Positions 1 through 8,037 of a stretch of 36,053 nt of DNA are shown here, in pieces. A program made the translations under genes and the position numbers. The stretch comes from Cyclobacteriaceae bacterium (lineage in GTDB: Bacteria > Bacteroidota > Bacteroidia > Cytophagales > Cyclobacteriaceae). How positions within the stretch are numbered: the stretch's first letter is position 1; each line of letters opens with the position of its first letter. Where the stretch lies: the NCBI GenBank assembly GCA_021648745.1, contig JAKISE010000028.1, positions 1-36,053 on the forward strand, in the 5' to 3' direction. Below the pieces are notes generated by a model. That model did no database searches and was not told the DNA's origin. It saw only the letters and a program-made list of their open reading frames with translations.

Positions 1-714
1 TTTGCCCTTTATTTAGCATCCTGCTCTCCCATATACTATGCCCCCAATGCGCATAATGTTCCTCTCTTTAAAAAAAAGAATGATTTAAAAATAGCTGGAC
101 ACTATAGTATGGGAGAAGATATGAAGGCTATTGAGATACAGACTGCTTATTCATTTGACTCTTTATTTGCTTTTCAGATTAATGGCATGCATACTATTGA
201 CAATGAAAAAGCTAATGGTTCATACCTTGATTTTGCCATTGGACACTACAAGAAATCACCTTATAATTGGGTGTTTGAGTTTTATGTTGGGTTTGGCACA
301 GGTGTTGTAAATTGGTTATATGGAGATTCATACAGCAATTATTTTGGTTTAGACAACCCAAAATCCAGAGTAAAATTTAATAAACTCTTTCTTCAACCCT
401 CCATAGGTTATGCTGGCACTAACTTTAATTTTGCGTTTTCTTATAAATTTGGCTTTTTGAGCTACAACAGTCTTTCAACTAATATACCATCAGATCAATG
501 GGCAAATTATGACTTGCCACTTATAAACGGAAGTTCATACCTTATGTCAGAACCTGCACTTACCCTTAGGTTTGGCGAAGAATTAATAAAATTGCATGCT
601 CAACTTGGTTATTCAACAAGTCTTCAAAATAATGATTTTAAGTATAACCAAGATAACTGGAATTTGAATTTTGGCTTGCAGTTTAGCCTCAATAAAAAAA
701 CATTAGGGCTTTAA
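1..714 (+). CDS. Surface lipoprotein, 5' end outside window
   Basis: The reading frame is open from base 1, so the gene starts upstream of the window; an internal Met at 109 is not the likely start. The visible N-terminus reads FALYLASC, the end of a hydrophobic signal peptide with a lipobox, so the mature protein should begin at that Cys as an envelope lipoprotein. The rest (about 230 residues) is rich in Tyr, Phe, Asn and Gly, with alternating aromatic stretches that look like beta-strands. I recognise no named family; similar beta-rich lipoproteins are common in Bacteroidota. Its stop codon shares the four bases TTAA with the stop of trmD on the other strand. Partial at the 5' end. Confidence 0.75.
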   Translation, partial: FALYLASCSPIYYAPNAHNVPLFKKKNDLKIAGHYSMGEDMKAIEIQTAYSFDSLFAFQINGMHTIDNEKANGSYLDFAIGHYKKSPYNWVFEFYVGFGTGVVNWLYGDSYSNYFGLDNPKSRVKFNKLFLQPSIGYAGTNFNFAFSYKFGFLSYNSLSTNIPSDQWANYDLPLINGSSYLMSEPALTLRFGEELIKLHAQLGYSTSLQNNDFKYNQDNWNLNFGLQFSLNKKTLGL

Positions 715-1397
715 GAAAGCTCACTCCCCATCTCAGGCCTTCTCTCCTCTGTTCTCTTTACAGCCTCTTCGTGCCGCCACTCTTCAATTTTTTTAGCATG
801 GCCAGAAAGCAATACATCTGGGGTTGTTAGTCCTTTATACTCAGATGGACGAGTATAAACAGGAGGAGCGACCAGCCCATCTTGGAAGGAGTCGGTTAAA
901 GCAGAGGTTTCATCGGATAGCACCCCTGGTAATAAACGAATAACACTGTCAGCAATTACGGCTGCGGCCAACTCACCACCAGTGAGCACATAATTACCAA
1001 TGCTAATTTCACGGGTTATTAAATGTTCTCGCACCCGCTCATCTACACCTTTATAATGCCCACATAAAATAATAATGTTCCCTTTTAGCGAAAGCTCATT
1101 ACTCAATGGTTGGTCGAGCAGTTGACCATCGGGGCTGGTATAGATTATTTCATCGTAATCTCGCTCGGCTTTTAGTTTGACAATGCATTTGTCAATAGGC
1201 TCAATCATAAGTACCATACCTGCACCTCCACCAAAAGCATAATCATCTACCTGTCGGTATTTATTCGTAGAATAATTTCTCAGATCGTGAAGCACAATTT
1301 CTGCTAAGCCTTTGTCTTGGGCTCGCTTCATCATCGATACCTCAAAAGGGCTTTTGAGCAAATCAGGCACTACTGTTATGATATCAATCCGCATCAT
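711..1397 (-). CDS. trmD: tRNA (guanine-N1)-methyltransferase TrmD
   Basis: TrmD methylates G37 of tRNAs next to the anticodon using S-adenosylmethionine, which prevents +1 frameshifting. The 228-residue length fits the family. Visible family motifs are GGGAGMVLMIEP near residue 57, LCGHYKGVDERV near 111, and SIGNYVLTGGE followed by the long SPOUT trefoil-knot segment, with the C-terminal YTRPSEYKG and a LLSGHAKKIEEWR block. The start is Met1 (1397) or Met2 (1394). It overlaps the end of rimM by 11-14 bases, so the two are likely translationally coupled. The usual partner rplS does not follow: the operon ends here against a convergent gene. Identification is firm. Confidence 0.97.
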   Translation of the reverse strand: MMRIDIITVVPDLLKSPFEVSMMKRAQDKGLAEIVLHDLRNYSTNKYRQVDDYAFGGGAGMVLMIEPIDKCIVKLKAERDYDEIIYTSPDGQLLDQPLSNELSLKGNIIILCGHYKGVDERVREHLITREISIGNYVLTGGELAAAVIADSVIRLLPGVLSDETSALTDSFQDGLVAPPVYTRPSEYKGLTTPDVLLSGHAKKIEEWRHEEAVKRTEERRPEMGSELS

Positions 1398-1917
1398 CTA
1401 ACAAATATATGTCTAGCAAGCCATCGGGCAATGTGGTGTAGATAGTTTTTGCGGGCTTGTCCACTTTTGTAACTACCTCATCGGTAAGCGGAATGAGTAC
1501 TTCTTTTTCCTGATATTGCATGGCAATCAGGTCTTGGCTTCCTGAATCGAACACCCCGGAAATAAGGCCAAGCTCCCCCTCCTTACTATCAATCACTTTA
1601 AAGCCAATAAGCTCATGGAAATAGTAGCCATCTTTTAACTCTGGCAATACATCTAAGGGAAGAAAAATGCGAGATCCTTTTAACTCTTTGGCATTTTCTA
1701 TGGAGTCAATTTCTTCAAACTTAATAATGGCTTTGCTTCCATTTAGTTGAATTCGGTCAATAAAAAATGGAACCAGTTTTTTGTTGATTTCAACAAAAAC
1801 CGATTCCATCTCACTGTATTCTTGTGGGTCGTCAGCGTCTATTACGAGTACCAACTCTCCTTTTAATCCATGTGTTTTGAGCACGTACCCCAACTGGTAG
1901 CAGGACTCAAAGTTCAT
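1384..1917 (-). CDS. rimM: Ribosome maturation factor RimM
   Basis: RimM assists maturation of the 30S head and binds S19. The protein has the expected 177 residues: an N-terminal beta-barrel domain opening with YQLGYVLKTHGLKGEL (residues 7-22) and a C-terminal PRC-barrel beginning around residue 97 (GYYFHELIGF). It lies between rpsP (8-base gap) and trmD (14-base overlap), the conserved order in many bacteria. Expression is presumably from the rpsP promoter. Nothing is truncated. Confidence 0.95.
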   Translation of the reverse strand: MNFESCYQLGYVLKTHGLKGELVLVIDADDPQEYSEMESVFVEINKKLVPFFIDRIQLNGSKAIIKFEEIDSIENAKELKGSRIFLPLDVLPELKDGYYFHELIGFKVIDSKEGELGLISGVFDSGSQDLIAMQYQEKEVLIPLTDEVVTKVDKPAKTIYTTLPDGLLDIYLLDDAD

Positions 1918-1925
1918 AGCTTAGC

Positions 1926-2627
1926 TTATTTTTCTTCCTCTTTAGGGGCTTCTTCAGTAGCAGGAGCTTCCTCCTTTGTTTCCGCTTTAGGAGCCTCTTC
2001 TTTTACTTCAGCAGCGGTAGCTGGGGCTTCTTCTTTAGCCTCTGCAGCAGGTGCTTCTTCTTCCTTAACGTCAGCGGCAGGTGCAGCTTCTTCGGTAGGA
2101 GCCTCTTCTACAACTGGCACTTCAGCAGCAACTTTAGCAGCTTCCTCTGCTTCAACAGCAGCAATTGCGTCTGCCGCTTTCTTTTGAATAGCTTCCGTGC
2201 GGGCTTCTTTCACTTTCGTTTCGGCATCCATTCTTGCTTTAGCAGCGGTAGCTTCTTCTTTCGACAAACCATCAAGTTTCGCTTGAACCTTAGCATCTTT
2301 ATCTTTCAGCCACTCTGCATATTTTTTGTCGGCAACTTTTTGCGTAATTGCTCCTTTATTAACACCTACTTGTAAGTGTTTTTTCATCATCACACCTTTG
2401 TATGATAAAATTGCTCTTGTTGTGTCGGTTGGTTGTGCACCATCCATTACCCATTTCAAGGCACTTTCTTCGTTTAATACGATAGTTGCCGGGTTTGTAT
2501 TAGGATTGTAGTTTCCTAATTTTTCGATGAAACGACCATCTCTTGGTGATCTTACATCCGCAACTACAATGTCGTACATTGCATGTGCTTTTCTACCTCT
2601 ACGGGCTAATCTAATTTTAACTGCCAT
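1926..2627 (-). CDS. rpsP: 30S ribosomal protein S16 with long acidic C-terminal tail
   Basis: Residues 1 to about 85 are a clear S16 domain (MAVKIRLARRGRKAHAMYDI, then DGRFIEKLGNYNP). S16 is normally only 80-90 residues; here another ~150 residues follow. The first part of the tail is Lys/Ala/Glu rich and probably helical (KAKLDGLSKEEATAAKAR). The last part is a run of KEEAPA-like units of Ala, Glu, Pro and Lys, likely disordered. Similar extensions are known in Bacteroidota S16, so this is probably not an assembly error; the frame stays open with ordinary codons. It is first in the rpsP-rimM-trmD operon, with a good promoter motif upstream. Confidence 0.96.
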   Translation of the reverse strand: MAVKIRLARRGRKAHAMYDIVVADVRSPRDGRFIEKLGNYNPNTNPATIVLNEESALKWVMDGAQPTDTTRAILSYKGVMMKKHLQVGVNKGAITQKVADKKYAEWLKDKDAKVQAKLDGLSKEEATAAKARMDAETKVKEARTEAIQKKAADAIAAVEAEEAAKVAAEVPVVEEAPTEEAAPAADVKEEEAPAAEAKEEAPATAAEVKEEAPKAETKEEAPATEEAPKEEEK

Positions 2628-2646
2628 AACTTTTATTAGTTTCTCG

Positions 2647-2663
2647 TGCGGATCTCGTCCGCA
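2647..2663 (-). promoter_or_regulatory. Hairpin in rpsP 5' leader
   Basis: TGCGGA (2647-2652) and TCCGCA (2658-2663) form a perfect six-base-pair GC-rich stem with a five-base loop. It lies between the inferred rpsP promoter and the rpsP ATG, 19 bases before the start codon, so it would be in the mRNA leader. It may control translation of S16, but no known leader class was recognised. On the plus strand it is followed by six Ts and would look like an intrinsic terminator, although no plus-strand gene ends here. Confidence 0.45.
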
Positions 2664-2682
2664 TTTTTTGTTAAATGAGGTG

Positions 2683-2712
2683 CAAAAGTAATTGATTGTG
2701 AGCTAAAAGCAA
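2683..2712 (-). promoter_or_regulatory. Promoter of rpsP operon
   Basis: Read on the minus strand, TACTTTTG (2683-2690) is an exact match to the Bacteroidota -7 consensus TAnnTTTG. A TTGC element (2709-2712) lies 18 bases further upstream, close to the -33 TTTG position. The predicted start site leaves a leader of about 50 bases containing the hairpin at 2647-2663. Confidence 0.55.
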
Positions 2713-2811
2713 CATTGCCCCTGATTATATTGGGGGGTGAGGGATGTTTAGCTGCTGAAATCAGAAATTGTTTCCAATATTTACTCTTTATGCTTATACA
2801 CGCTTAAGCAA

Positions 2812-2843
2812 TTTCATATTAGCAAGAACAAAACCTACCTTTG
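2812..2843 (+). promoter_or_regulatory. Promoter of sucA operon
   Basis: TACCTTTG (2836-2843) matches the Bacteroidota -7 consensus exactly, and TTTC (2812-2815) sits 20 bases upstream as a -33 element. Transcription would start near 2850, about 20 bases before the sucA ATG at 2869. This also argues against any start upstream of 2869. Confidence 0.55.
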
Positions 2844-2868
2844 ACAACTTATTAGGCGACAAACTGTT

Positions 2869-5583
2869 ATGGACAAATATTCCTACATTGCCAACGCACA
2901 TGGCAATTACCTGGATGAAGTGTATACTTCATATAAACAAGACCCTTCTTCTGTTGACGAAAGTTGGCAACGGTTTTTTGAAGGCTTTGAATTCTCTCAA
3001 CAGAAATTCGGAGAAGACGGACCTTCTCCCGCTATTGGAAGCAAGGAAATCAACGTTCGAAATCTTATTCATGCCTATCGAACACGCGGACATTTGGAGG
3101 CTACCACTAATCCTGTTCGCCAGCGAAAAGATAGAGGTGCACGCCTAACTTTACAAGACCATGGTCTGTCAGAAGCAGATTTGGATACTGAATTTGAAGT
3201 TGGTAGTGAACTAAAAATTGGTAGGGCTACTCTTAGAAAAATAATAGAAACCCTTCGTTCTACTTATGCAGGTAGCATTGGCTTCGAGTACATGTACATT
3301 CGAGACCCAGAAATGATGGATTGGTTTAAGCAAAAAGTAGAGCGAGATGCTCAGACTTTTAATCCGTCATCGAAAGAAAAAGAGCGAATACTAAGTAAAC
3401 TTAATGAAGCTGTTGTGTTCGAAAATTTTCTACACACTAAATATATTGGGCAAAAGCGGTTTTCACTAGAAGGTGGAGAAAGCACCATTCCTGCCTTAGA
3501 TGCTATGATTAATGCGAGTGCAGAACTTGGTGTAGAAGAAGTAGTGATTGGCATGGCCCATCGTGGTCGGTTAAATGTACTTGTAAACATAATGGGAAAA
3601 ACCTATGAGCAAGTTTTTAGCGAGTTCGAAGGGGCAGTTTTACCTGATATGACCATGGGCGATGGCGATGTAAAATACCATATGGGGTATTCATCGCAAA
3701 TTATTACAGAAACAGGTAAGAAAGTAGATTTAAAGCTAGCACCAAATCCATCTCACCTCGAAGCCGTAAATCCTGTAGTAGAAGGTTTTGTAAGAGCCAA
3801 AACAGAAGGGCAATACGATAAAGATTTCGACAAGGTGCTTCCTATTCTTATTCATGGAGATGCCGCCATTGCTGGCCAAGGAATTGGGTACGAACTAACA
3901 CAAATGAGTATGTTGGATGGCTATCATACAGGAGGAACCATTCACTTTATCATTAATAACCAGGTTGGGTTTACCACCAATTTTGAAGATGCACGATCAA
4001 GTATTTATAGCTCAGATGTAGCCAAAATTATTGATGCACCTGTGCTTCATGTAAATGGAGATGACCCCGAAGCGGTAGTGTATTGCGTTAAAACAGCGGC
4101 CGAATTTAGAGAACGGTATAATAGAGATATTTTCATCGATATGGTGTGCTACCGTAGGCATGGCCATAACGAAAGTGATGAGCCCAAATTTACACAGCCA
4201 CAACTTTATAATATCATTTCGAAGCACCCTAACCCAAGGGAAATCTATAATAAACAACTTATTAGCAGGGGCGATATTGATGCAGAGCTTGCAAAAAAAA
4301 TGGATAAGTCGTTTAGAAACGAATTACAAGACCGACTTAATTTAGTAAAACAAAAACCATTGCCGTATAAATTTTCTCCTTTGGAAAAGGAATGGCAAAG
4401 CTTGCGAAGATCAAATCCTGCTGATTTTGATCGATCTCCTGATACGGCCATCAAACAAGCCGTTGTTGATAAAATTGGAAAGGCATTAACAAAGCTTCCG
4501 GATGGCTTTAAGCCACTTCGACAGATAGAAAAACAGCTTAAGCAACGTCAAGAAATGTTCTTTAAAGACAAAATGCTTAATTGGGCTGGTGCTGAATTAT
4601 TGGCTTACGGCTCCCTGCTATTAGAAGGCCACCCAGTCCGTTTTTCAGGTCAAGACGTGCAACGAGGCACTTTCTCACACAGGCATAGTGTATTGCATGA
4701 TGCAGAAACAAATGAAGCTTATAATAGCCTAAACCATATTGAAAAGGGGCAAAAATCTTTTGATATTTACAACTCACTTTTAGCTGAATTTTCAGTACTT
4801 GGATTTGAGTTTGGCTATGCCATGGCAAACCCAAATGCCTTGGTAATTTGGGAAGCACAATTTGGAGATTTTGCCAATGGAGCCCAAGTAATCATCGATC
4901 AATTCATTACACCATCCGAATCTAAATGGCAACGCATGAACGGAATGGTGATGCTACTCCCTCACGGCTATGAAGGCCAGGGCCCAGAGCATTCGAATGC
5001 AAGGCCAGAAAGGTATTTGCAATTGGCAGCCGAGTATAATATTGTAGTGGCCAATATTACAGAGCCTTCAAATTACTTTCATCTTATTAGAAGACAATTG
5101 GCTTGGGAGTTCCGTAAGCCTTTAATTGTAATGTCGCCTAAATCTTTATTGAGGCACCCTAAGGTAATGTCGCCTGTAAAAGAATTTACAAAAGGAACCT
5201 TTAGAGAATTACTTAGAGATGATTATGTAGATCCTAAAAAAGTAAAACGTGCACTTGTTTGCTCAGGTAAAATTTACTACGATTTAAAAGAAGAGCAGCA
5301 GAAAAATAAGCGCAAAGATGTGGCCATTATTAGAGTGGAGCAGCTTTATCCTTTCCCTGATTTGCAATTAGACGATGCCTTAAAAGCACTTGGAAATCCT
5401 CAGGTAAAATGGGTGCAAGAAGAACCTGCAAACATGGGCTATTGGGCATTTATATTAAGAACGTACCATACGCATAAAATCCAGGTAATTGCGCGTAAAC
5501 CGAGTGCTTCCCCTGCCACTGGCTATGCTAAAATGCACGAAGCAGAGCAAAAAGAAATTATTGAAACCGCCTTTAACATATAG
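2869..5583 (+). CDS. sucA: 2-oxoglutarate dehydrogenase E1 component
   Basis: E1 is the thiamine-diphosphate enzyme that decarboxylates 2-oxoglutarate and passes the succinyl group to the lipoyl arm of E2 in the TCA cycle. The 904 residues are near family length. Visible blocks are the short E2-binding N-terminus (MDKYSYIANAHGNYLDE), GMAHRGRLNVLVN, the ThDP/Mg site GDAAIAGQG followed by INNQVGFTT, CYRRHGHNESDEP, FSHRHSV in the transketolase-like central domain, and PHGYEGQGPEHSNARPER near the C-terminal domain. sucB follows after three bases, so the two form an operon. A TAnnTTTG promoter lies 26 bases upstream of the ATG. Confidence 0.97.
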   Translation: MDKYSYIANAHGNYLDEVYTSYKQDPSSVDESWQRFFEGFEFSQQKFGEDGPSPAIGSKEINVRNLIHAYRTRGHLEATTNPVRQRKDRGARLTLQDHGLSEADLDTEFEVGSELKIGRATLRKIIETLRSTYAGSIGFEYMYIRDPEMMDWFKQKVERDAQTFNPSSKEKERILSKLNEAVVFENFLHTKYIGQKRFSLEGGESTIPALDAMINASAELGVEEVVIGMAHRGRLNVLVNIMGKTYEQVFSEFEGAVLPDMTMGDGDVKYHMGYSSQIITETGKKVDLKLAPNPSHLEAVNPVVEGFVRAKTEGQYDKDFDKVLPILIHGDAAIAGQGIGYELTQMSMLDGYHTGGTIHFIINNQVGFTTNFEDARSSIYSSDVAKIIDAPVLHVNGDDPEAVVYCVKTAAEFRERYNRDIFIDMVCYRRHGHNESDEPKFTQPQLYNIISKHPNPREIYNKQLISRGDIDAELAKKMDKSFRNELQDRLNLVKQKPLPYKFSPLEKEWQSLRRSNPADFDRSPDTAIKQAVVDKIGKALTKLPDGFKPLRQIEKQLKQRQEMFFKDKMLNWAGAELLAYGSLLLEGHPVRFSGQDVQRGTFSHRHSVLHDAETNEAYNSLNHIEKGQKSFDIYNSLLAEFSVLGFEFGYAMANPNALVIWEAQFGDFANGAQVIIDQFITPSESKWQRMNGMVMLLPHGYEGQGPEHSNARPERYLQLAAEYNIVVANITEPSNYFHLIRRQLAWEFRKPLIVMSPKSLLRHPKVMSPVKEFTKGTFRELLRDDYVDPKKVKRALVCSGKIYYDLKEEQQKNKRKDVAIIRVEQLYPFPDLQLDDALKALGNPQVKWVQEEPANMGYWAFILRTYHTHKIQVIARKPSASPATGYAKMHEAEQKEIIETAFNI

Positions 5584-5586
5584 ATT

Positions 5587-7095
5587 ATGGCTTTAGAAAT
5601 TAAAATACCTCAAGTTGGGGAATCGATAACCGAAGTAACCATTGCCGCTTGGCTAAAAAAAGATGGTGACTTCGTAGAAATGGATGAAGTTATATGCGAG
5701 CTTGAATCTGAAAAGGCCACATTTGAATTGAATGCAGAAACGGCAGGTGTCTTACGAATTAAGGCTCAAGAAGGAGATGCAATAGCTATTGGTGCCACAG
5801 TTGCTGTAATCGAAGAGGGCAAAGCAAAAGCTACTGCTGAATCCTCAGAATCAGCAGTTCCAACACAGACTTCGGCTCCTAAACCAACAGGAGAAACTAT
5901 CGAAATGCGAGTACCTGAAGTAGGCGAATCGATTACTGAAGTAACCATGTCGGCCTGGACAAAGAATGAAGGTGATTTTGTAGAGCTCGATGAGGTAATT
6001 GCAGAAATAGATTCTGACAAAGCCACCTTCGAGCTTCCAGCGGAAGGAACAGGCATATTGCATCAAGCCTCAGCCGAAGGAGATACACTCAAAATCGGAG
6101 ATTTAATTTGCACCATTGAACTAAGTGATGCTGCGCCTGCAGCATCAGCAACTCCTGCCAATAGTGCTACAACTCAAGGCGCTCCTAGCGGGAACACAAA
6201 CTATGCCTCTGGCCATGCTTCACCTGCTGCTGCCAAAATTTTGGCTGAAAAAGGGATTGATGCCTCTAACGTTTCTGGCACAGGTGTAGATGGTAGAATA
6301 ACAAAAGAAGACGCAGAAAAAGCCCAAAAACAAGCTCCTAAAACAGCTGCTCCAGTAGCTACAAAGGCAAACATTGCAGCCGCTCCAGTTGGAGAGCGCA
6401 ATGAATCTCGCAAGAAAATGAGCAGCTTACGCAAAACCGTTGCTCGTAGGCTGGTTGCCGTTAAAAATGACACGGCCATGCTTACTACCTTTAATGAGGT
6501 AAATATGAAGCCCATTATGGACTTGCGTAAAAAGTATAAAGAGCAGTTTAAAGAGAAGCATGAAATCGGTCTTGGCTTTATGTCGTTTTTTACGAAAGCC
6601 TGTACCATGGCCTTATTAGAATGGCCTTCGGTAAACGGACAAATTGATGGAGAAGAAATAGTCACCTTTGATTATTGTGATATCTCCATCGCAGTTTCCG
6701 CTCCAAAAGGATTAGTGGTTCCTGTCATACGCAATGCGGAAAAATTAAGCTTTGCGGGTATCGAAGCCGAAGTAAGAAGGCTTGCCCTAAAGGCAAGAGA
6801 TGGAAAACTTTCCATTCCTGAAATGACAGGCGGAACATTCACTCTTACCAATGGTGGTGTGTTTGGCTCAATGATGTCAACACCCATTATTAACTCTCCG
6901 CAATCTGCCATCTTAGGGATGCATAATATTGTGGAACGGGCCGTAGTGGAAAATGGCGAAGTTGTAGTTCGTCCTATGATGTACCTTGCCCTTTCTTATG
7001 ATCATCGAATAATTGATGGCCGTGAATCAGTAAGCTTCTTGGTACGCCTGAAAGAGCTTTTGGAAGATCCAACCAGATTGTTGTTAGAGGTGTAA
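5587..7095 (+). CDS. sucB: 2-oxoglutarate dehydrogenase E2, two lipoyl domains
   Basis: Dihydrolipoyllysine succinyltransferase is the core of the 2-oxoglutarate dehydrogenase complex. Domain order over 502 residues: lipoyl domain 1 (about 1-78, lipoyl Lys43 in ESEKATF), linker, lipoyl domain 2 (about 103-180, Lys145 in DSDKATF), Ala/Pro/Thr linker, peripheral-subunit-binding domain (about 210-246, ASPAAAKILAEKG), second linker, and catalytic domain (about 275-502) ending with the active-site block HRIIDG (His473, Asp477). Classical SucB has a single lipoyl domain; a duplicated one is more usual in pyruvate dehydrogenase E2. Linkage to sucA makes the 2-oxoglutarate role much more likely. Confidence 0.93.
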   Translation: MALEIKIPQVGESITEVTIAAWLKKDGDFVEMDEVICELESEKATFELNAETAGVLRIKAQEGDAIAIGATVAVIEEGKAKATAESSESAVPTQTSAPKPTGETIEMRVPEVGESITEVTMSAWTKNEGDFVELDEVIAEIDSDKATFELPAEGTGILHQASAEGDTLKIGDLICTIELSDAAPAASATPANSATTQGAPSGNTNYASGHASPAAAKILAEKGIDASNVSGTGVDGRITKEDAEKAQKQAPKTAAPVATKANIAAAPVGERNESRKKMSSLRKTVARRLVAVKNDTAMLTTFNEVNMKPIMDLRKKYKEQFKEKHEIGLGFMSFFTKACTMALLEWPSVNGQIDGEEIVTFDYCDISIAVSAPKGLVVPVIRNAEKLSFAGIEAEVRRLALKARDGKLSIPEMTGGTFTLTNGGVFGSMMSTPIINSPQSAILGMHNIVERAVVENGEVVVRPMMYLALSYDHRIIDGRESVSFLVRLKELLEDPTRLLLEV

Positions 7096-7096
7096 G

Positions 7097-7131
7097 AAGA
7101 TACAAGACTATTAGATTAAAGATGTTAGACT
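7097..7131. repeat. Heptamer repeat array, left arm of inverted repeat
   Basis: The 35 bases from 7097 to 7131 split into five degenerate 7-mers (AAGATAC, AAGACTA, TTAGATT, AAAGATG, TTAGACT). Bases 7097-7130 match the reverse complement of 8430-8463 at 28 of 34 positions, and 23 of 25 in the core 7106-7130. It starts one base after the sucB stop codon and ends one base before the ATG at 7133. Confidence 0.8.
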
Positions 7132-7132
7132 T

Positions 7133-7714
7133 ATGGTAGAGGGAATTTATAAAGAGTATAAAAACGAAAACAAAACTAAATTAAACGTCAAATTTAAATT
7201 TTTAGTTGGGCATTTGTTTGCAATTATTATTTTTAGTCTTATTTCCACTTGGTTTGAATCAATTCAATGGCTTTCATTAATACCCTTTTTACTTACTTTA
7301 TGTCTATTATTATGGTATCCTACCTTAAATAAATACCCTAACACGCAAGAATATAAAGACAGAGTAACTCAAAGGTTAGAAAGCCTTAGAAAAATACTTG
7401 AAAAATACTCTCTTTTTACTCCAAACGAAATTGAAAATCTTTTTAATGGTATAAAGTTGAGCCTAAAGAAAAATCTAATTGATACAGCTGGCTCAGTTGC
7501 AATTAGTATGGCAATTATTAGTCCCTTATTTTTAAAAATTATTGATAAAGTTTCAATTGAAAATGGTGTTATAGTAACGTTCGTTTCGTTGTTTATATTT
7601 TTTAGTTATATAGGGTTCAAAAAATATAAAAGAATTGGAACTAGCCCCTCAAGGCAATTGTTCCACGATGATTTAGTAAAACTATTTTTAAAATTGAAAA
7701 AAGTTAAAAACTAA
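7133..7714 (+). CDS. Four-helix membrane protein of unknown function
   Basis: I do not recognise the family. The 193-residue protein has two predicted membrane-helix pairs: residues 23-40 and 44-62, then 117-137 and 144-161. Between them is a hydrophilic segment of about 50 residues (YPNTQEYKDRVTQRLESLRK) that is probably helical and cytoplasmic. The C-terminus is very Lys rich (KLFLKLKKVKN). G+C is about 28% by hand count over 7141-7680, clearly below the flanking sucB. The stop codon overlaps the ATG of the next gene by one base (TAATG), so it is coupled to the MNT/HEPN pair and may be part of that system. It starts directly after the left repeat arm, so it has no obvious promoter of its own. 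Confidence 0.75.
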   Translation: MVEGIYKEYKNENKTKLNVKFKFLVGHLFAIIIFSLISTWFESIQWLSLIPFLLTLCLLLWYPTLNKYPNTQEYKDRVTQRLESLRKILEKYSLFTPNEIENLFNGIKLSLKKNLIDTAGSVAISMAIISPLFLKIIDKVSIENGVIVTFVSLFIFFSYIGFKKYKRIGTSPSRQLFHDDLVKLFLKLKKVKN

Positions 7715-8037
7715 TGCGCTCTCGCCAAAACTTACTTAATTCTGTATCCGAAGCAGTTCAAAAAGAACTGGCAGATTATGAATTTGATTTATTCATTTTT
7801 GGTTCACAAGCTAATAAGCCTGAGTTAATAGTTGCTGATATTGATTTGGGAATTAAAGCCAATAAACCTGTTGAACCAATACTGTTAAGTAGAATTAAGC
7901 ACTTACTTAATGATGAGTTGCCAAGTCTTTATACCTTTGATGTAGTGGATTTTAGTAAAGTAGGTAGCTCTTTTGCTAAAGTTGCATTGCAAAACATTGA
8001 ACTTTTACATTATGACACTAGCCAAGGTCAAAGCTAA
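7714..8037 (+). CDS. MNT-type nucleotidyltransferase, MntA-like antitoxin
   Basis: This is a 107-residue minimal nucleotidyltransferase of the DNA polymerase beta superfamily. The signature is FGS at residues 29-31 followed by ADIDL (metal-binding Asp42 and Asp44); the third carboxylate is Asp76 or Asp79 in FDVVDF. In characterised MntA/HepT systems such a protein neutralises the HEPN toxin by transferring AMP units to a Tyr of its RX4HXY motif. All expected catalytic acids are present, so it looks active. It begins inside the stop of the membrane gene and overlaps the HEPN gene by 26 bases. The toxin-antitoxin role is inferred from family and pairing. Confidence 0.85.
   Translation: MRSRQNLLNSVSEAVQKELADYEFDLFIFGSQANKPELIVADIDLGIKANKPVEPILLSRIKHLLNDELPSLYTFDVVDFSKVGSSFAKVALQNIELLHYDTSQGQS

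Noticed and set aside
1870..2187. Ala/Ser-rich reading frame opposite the rpsP tail
   Set aside because: It is the complement of the S16 repeat-rich tail; the composition mirrors the Ala/Glu codons and it has no family likeness.
2768..3148. 126-residue frame overlapping the sucA start
   Set aside because: It lies in another frame across the conserved sucA N-terminus and the sucA promoter, and has no recognisable domain.
7973..8011. Earlier in-frame start of the HEPN gene
   Set aside because: The extra 13 residues (MLKLHCKTLNFYI) are not family-like and the ATG at 8012 fits the HI0074 family N-terminus.
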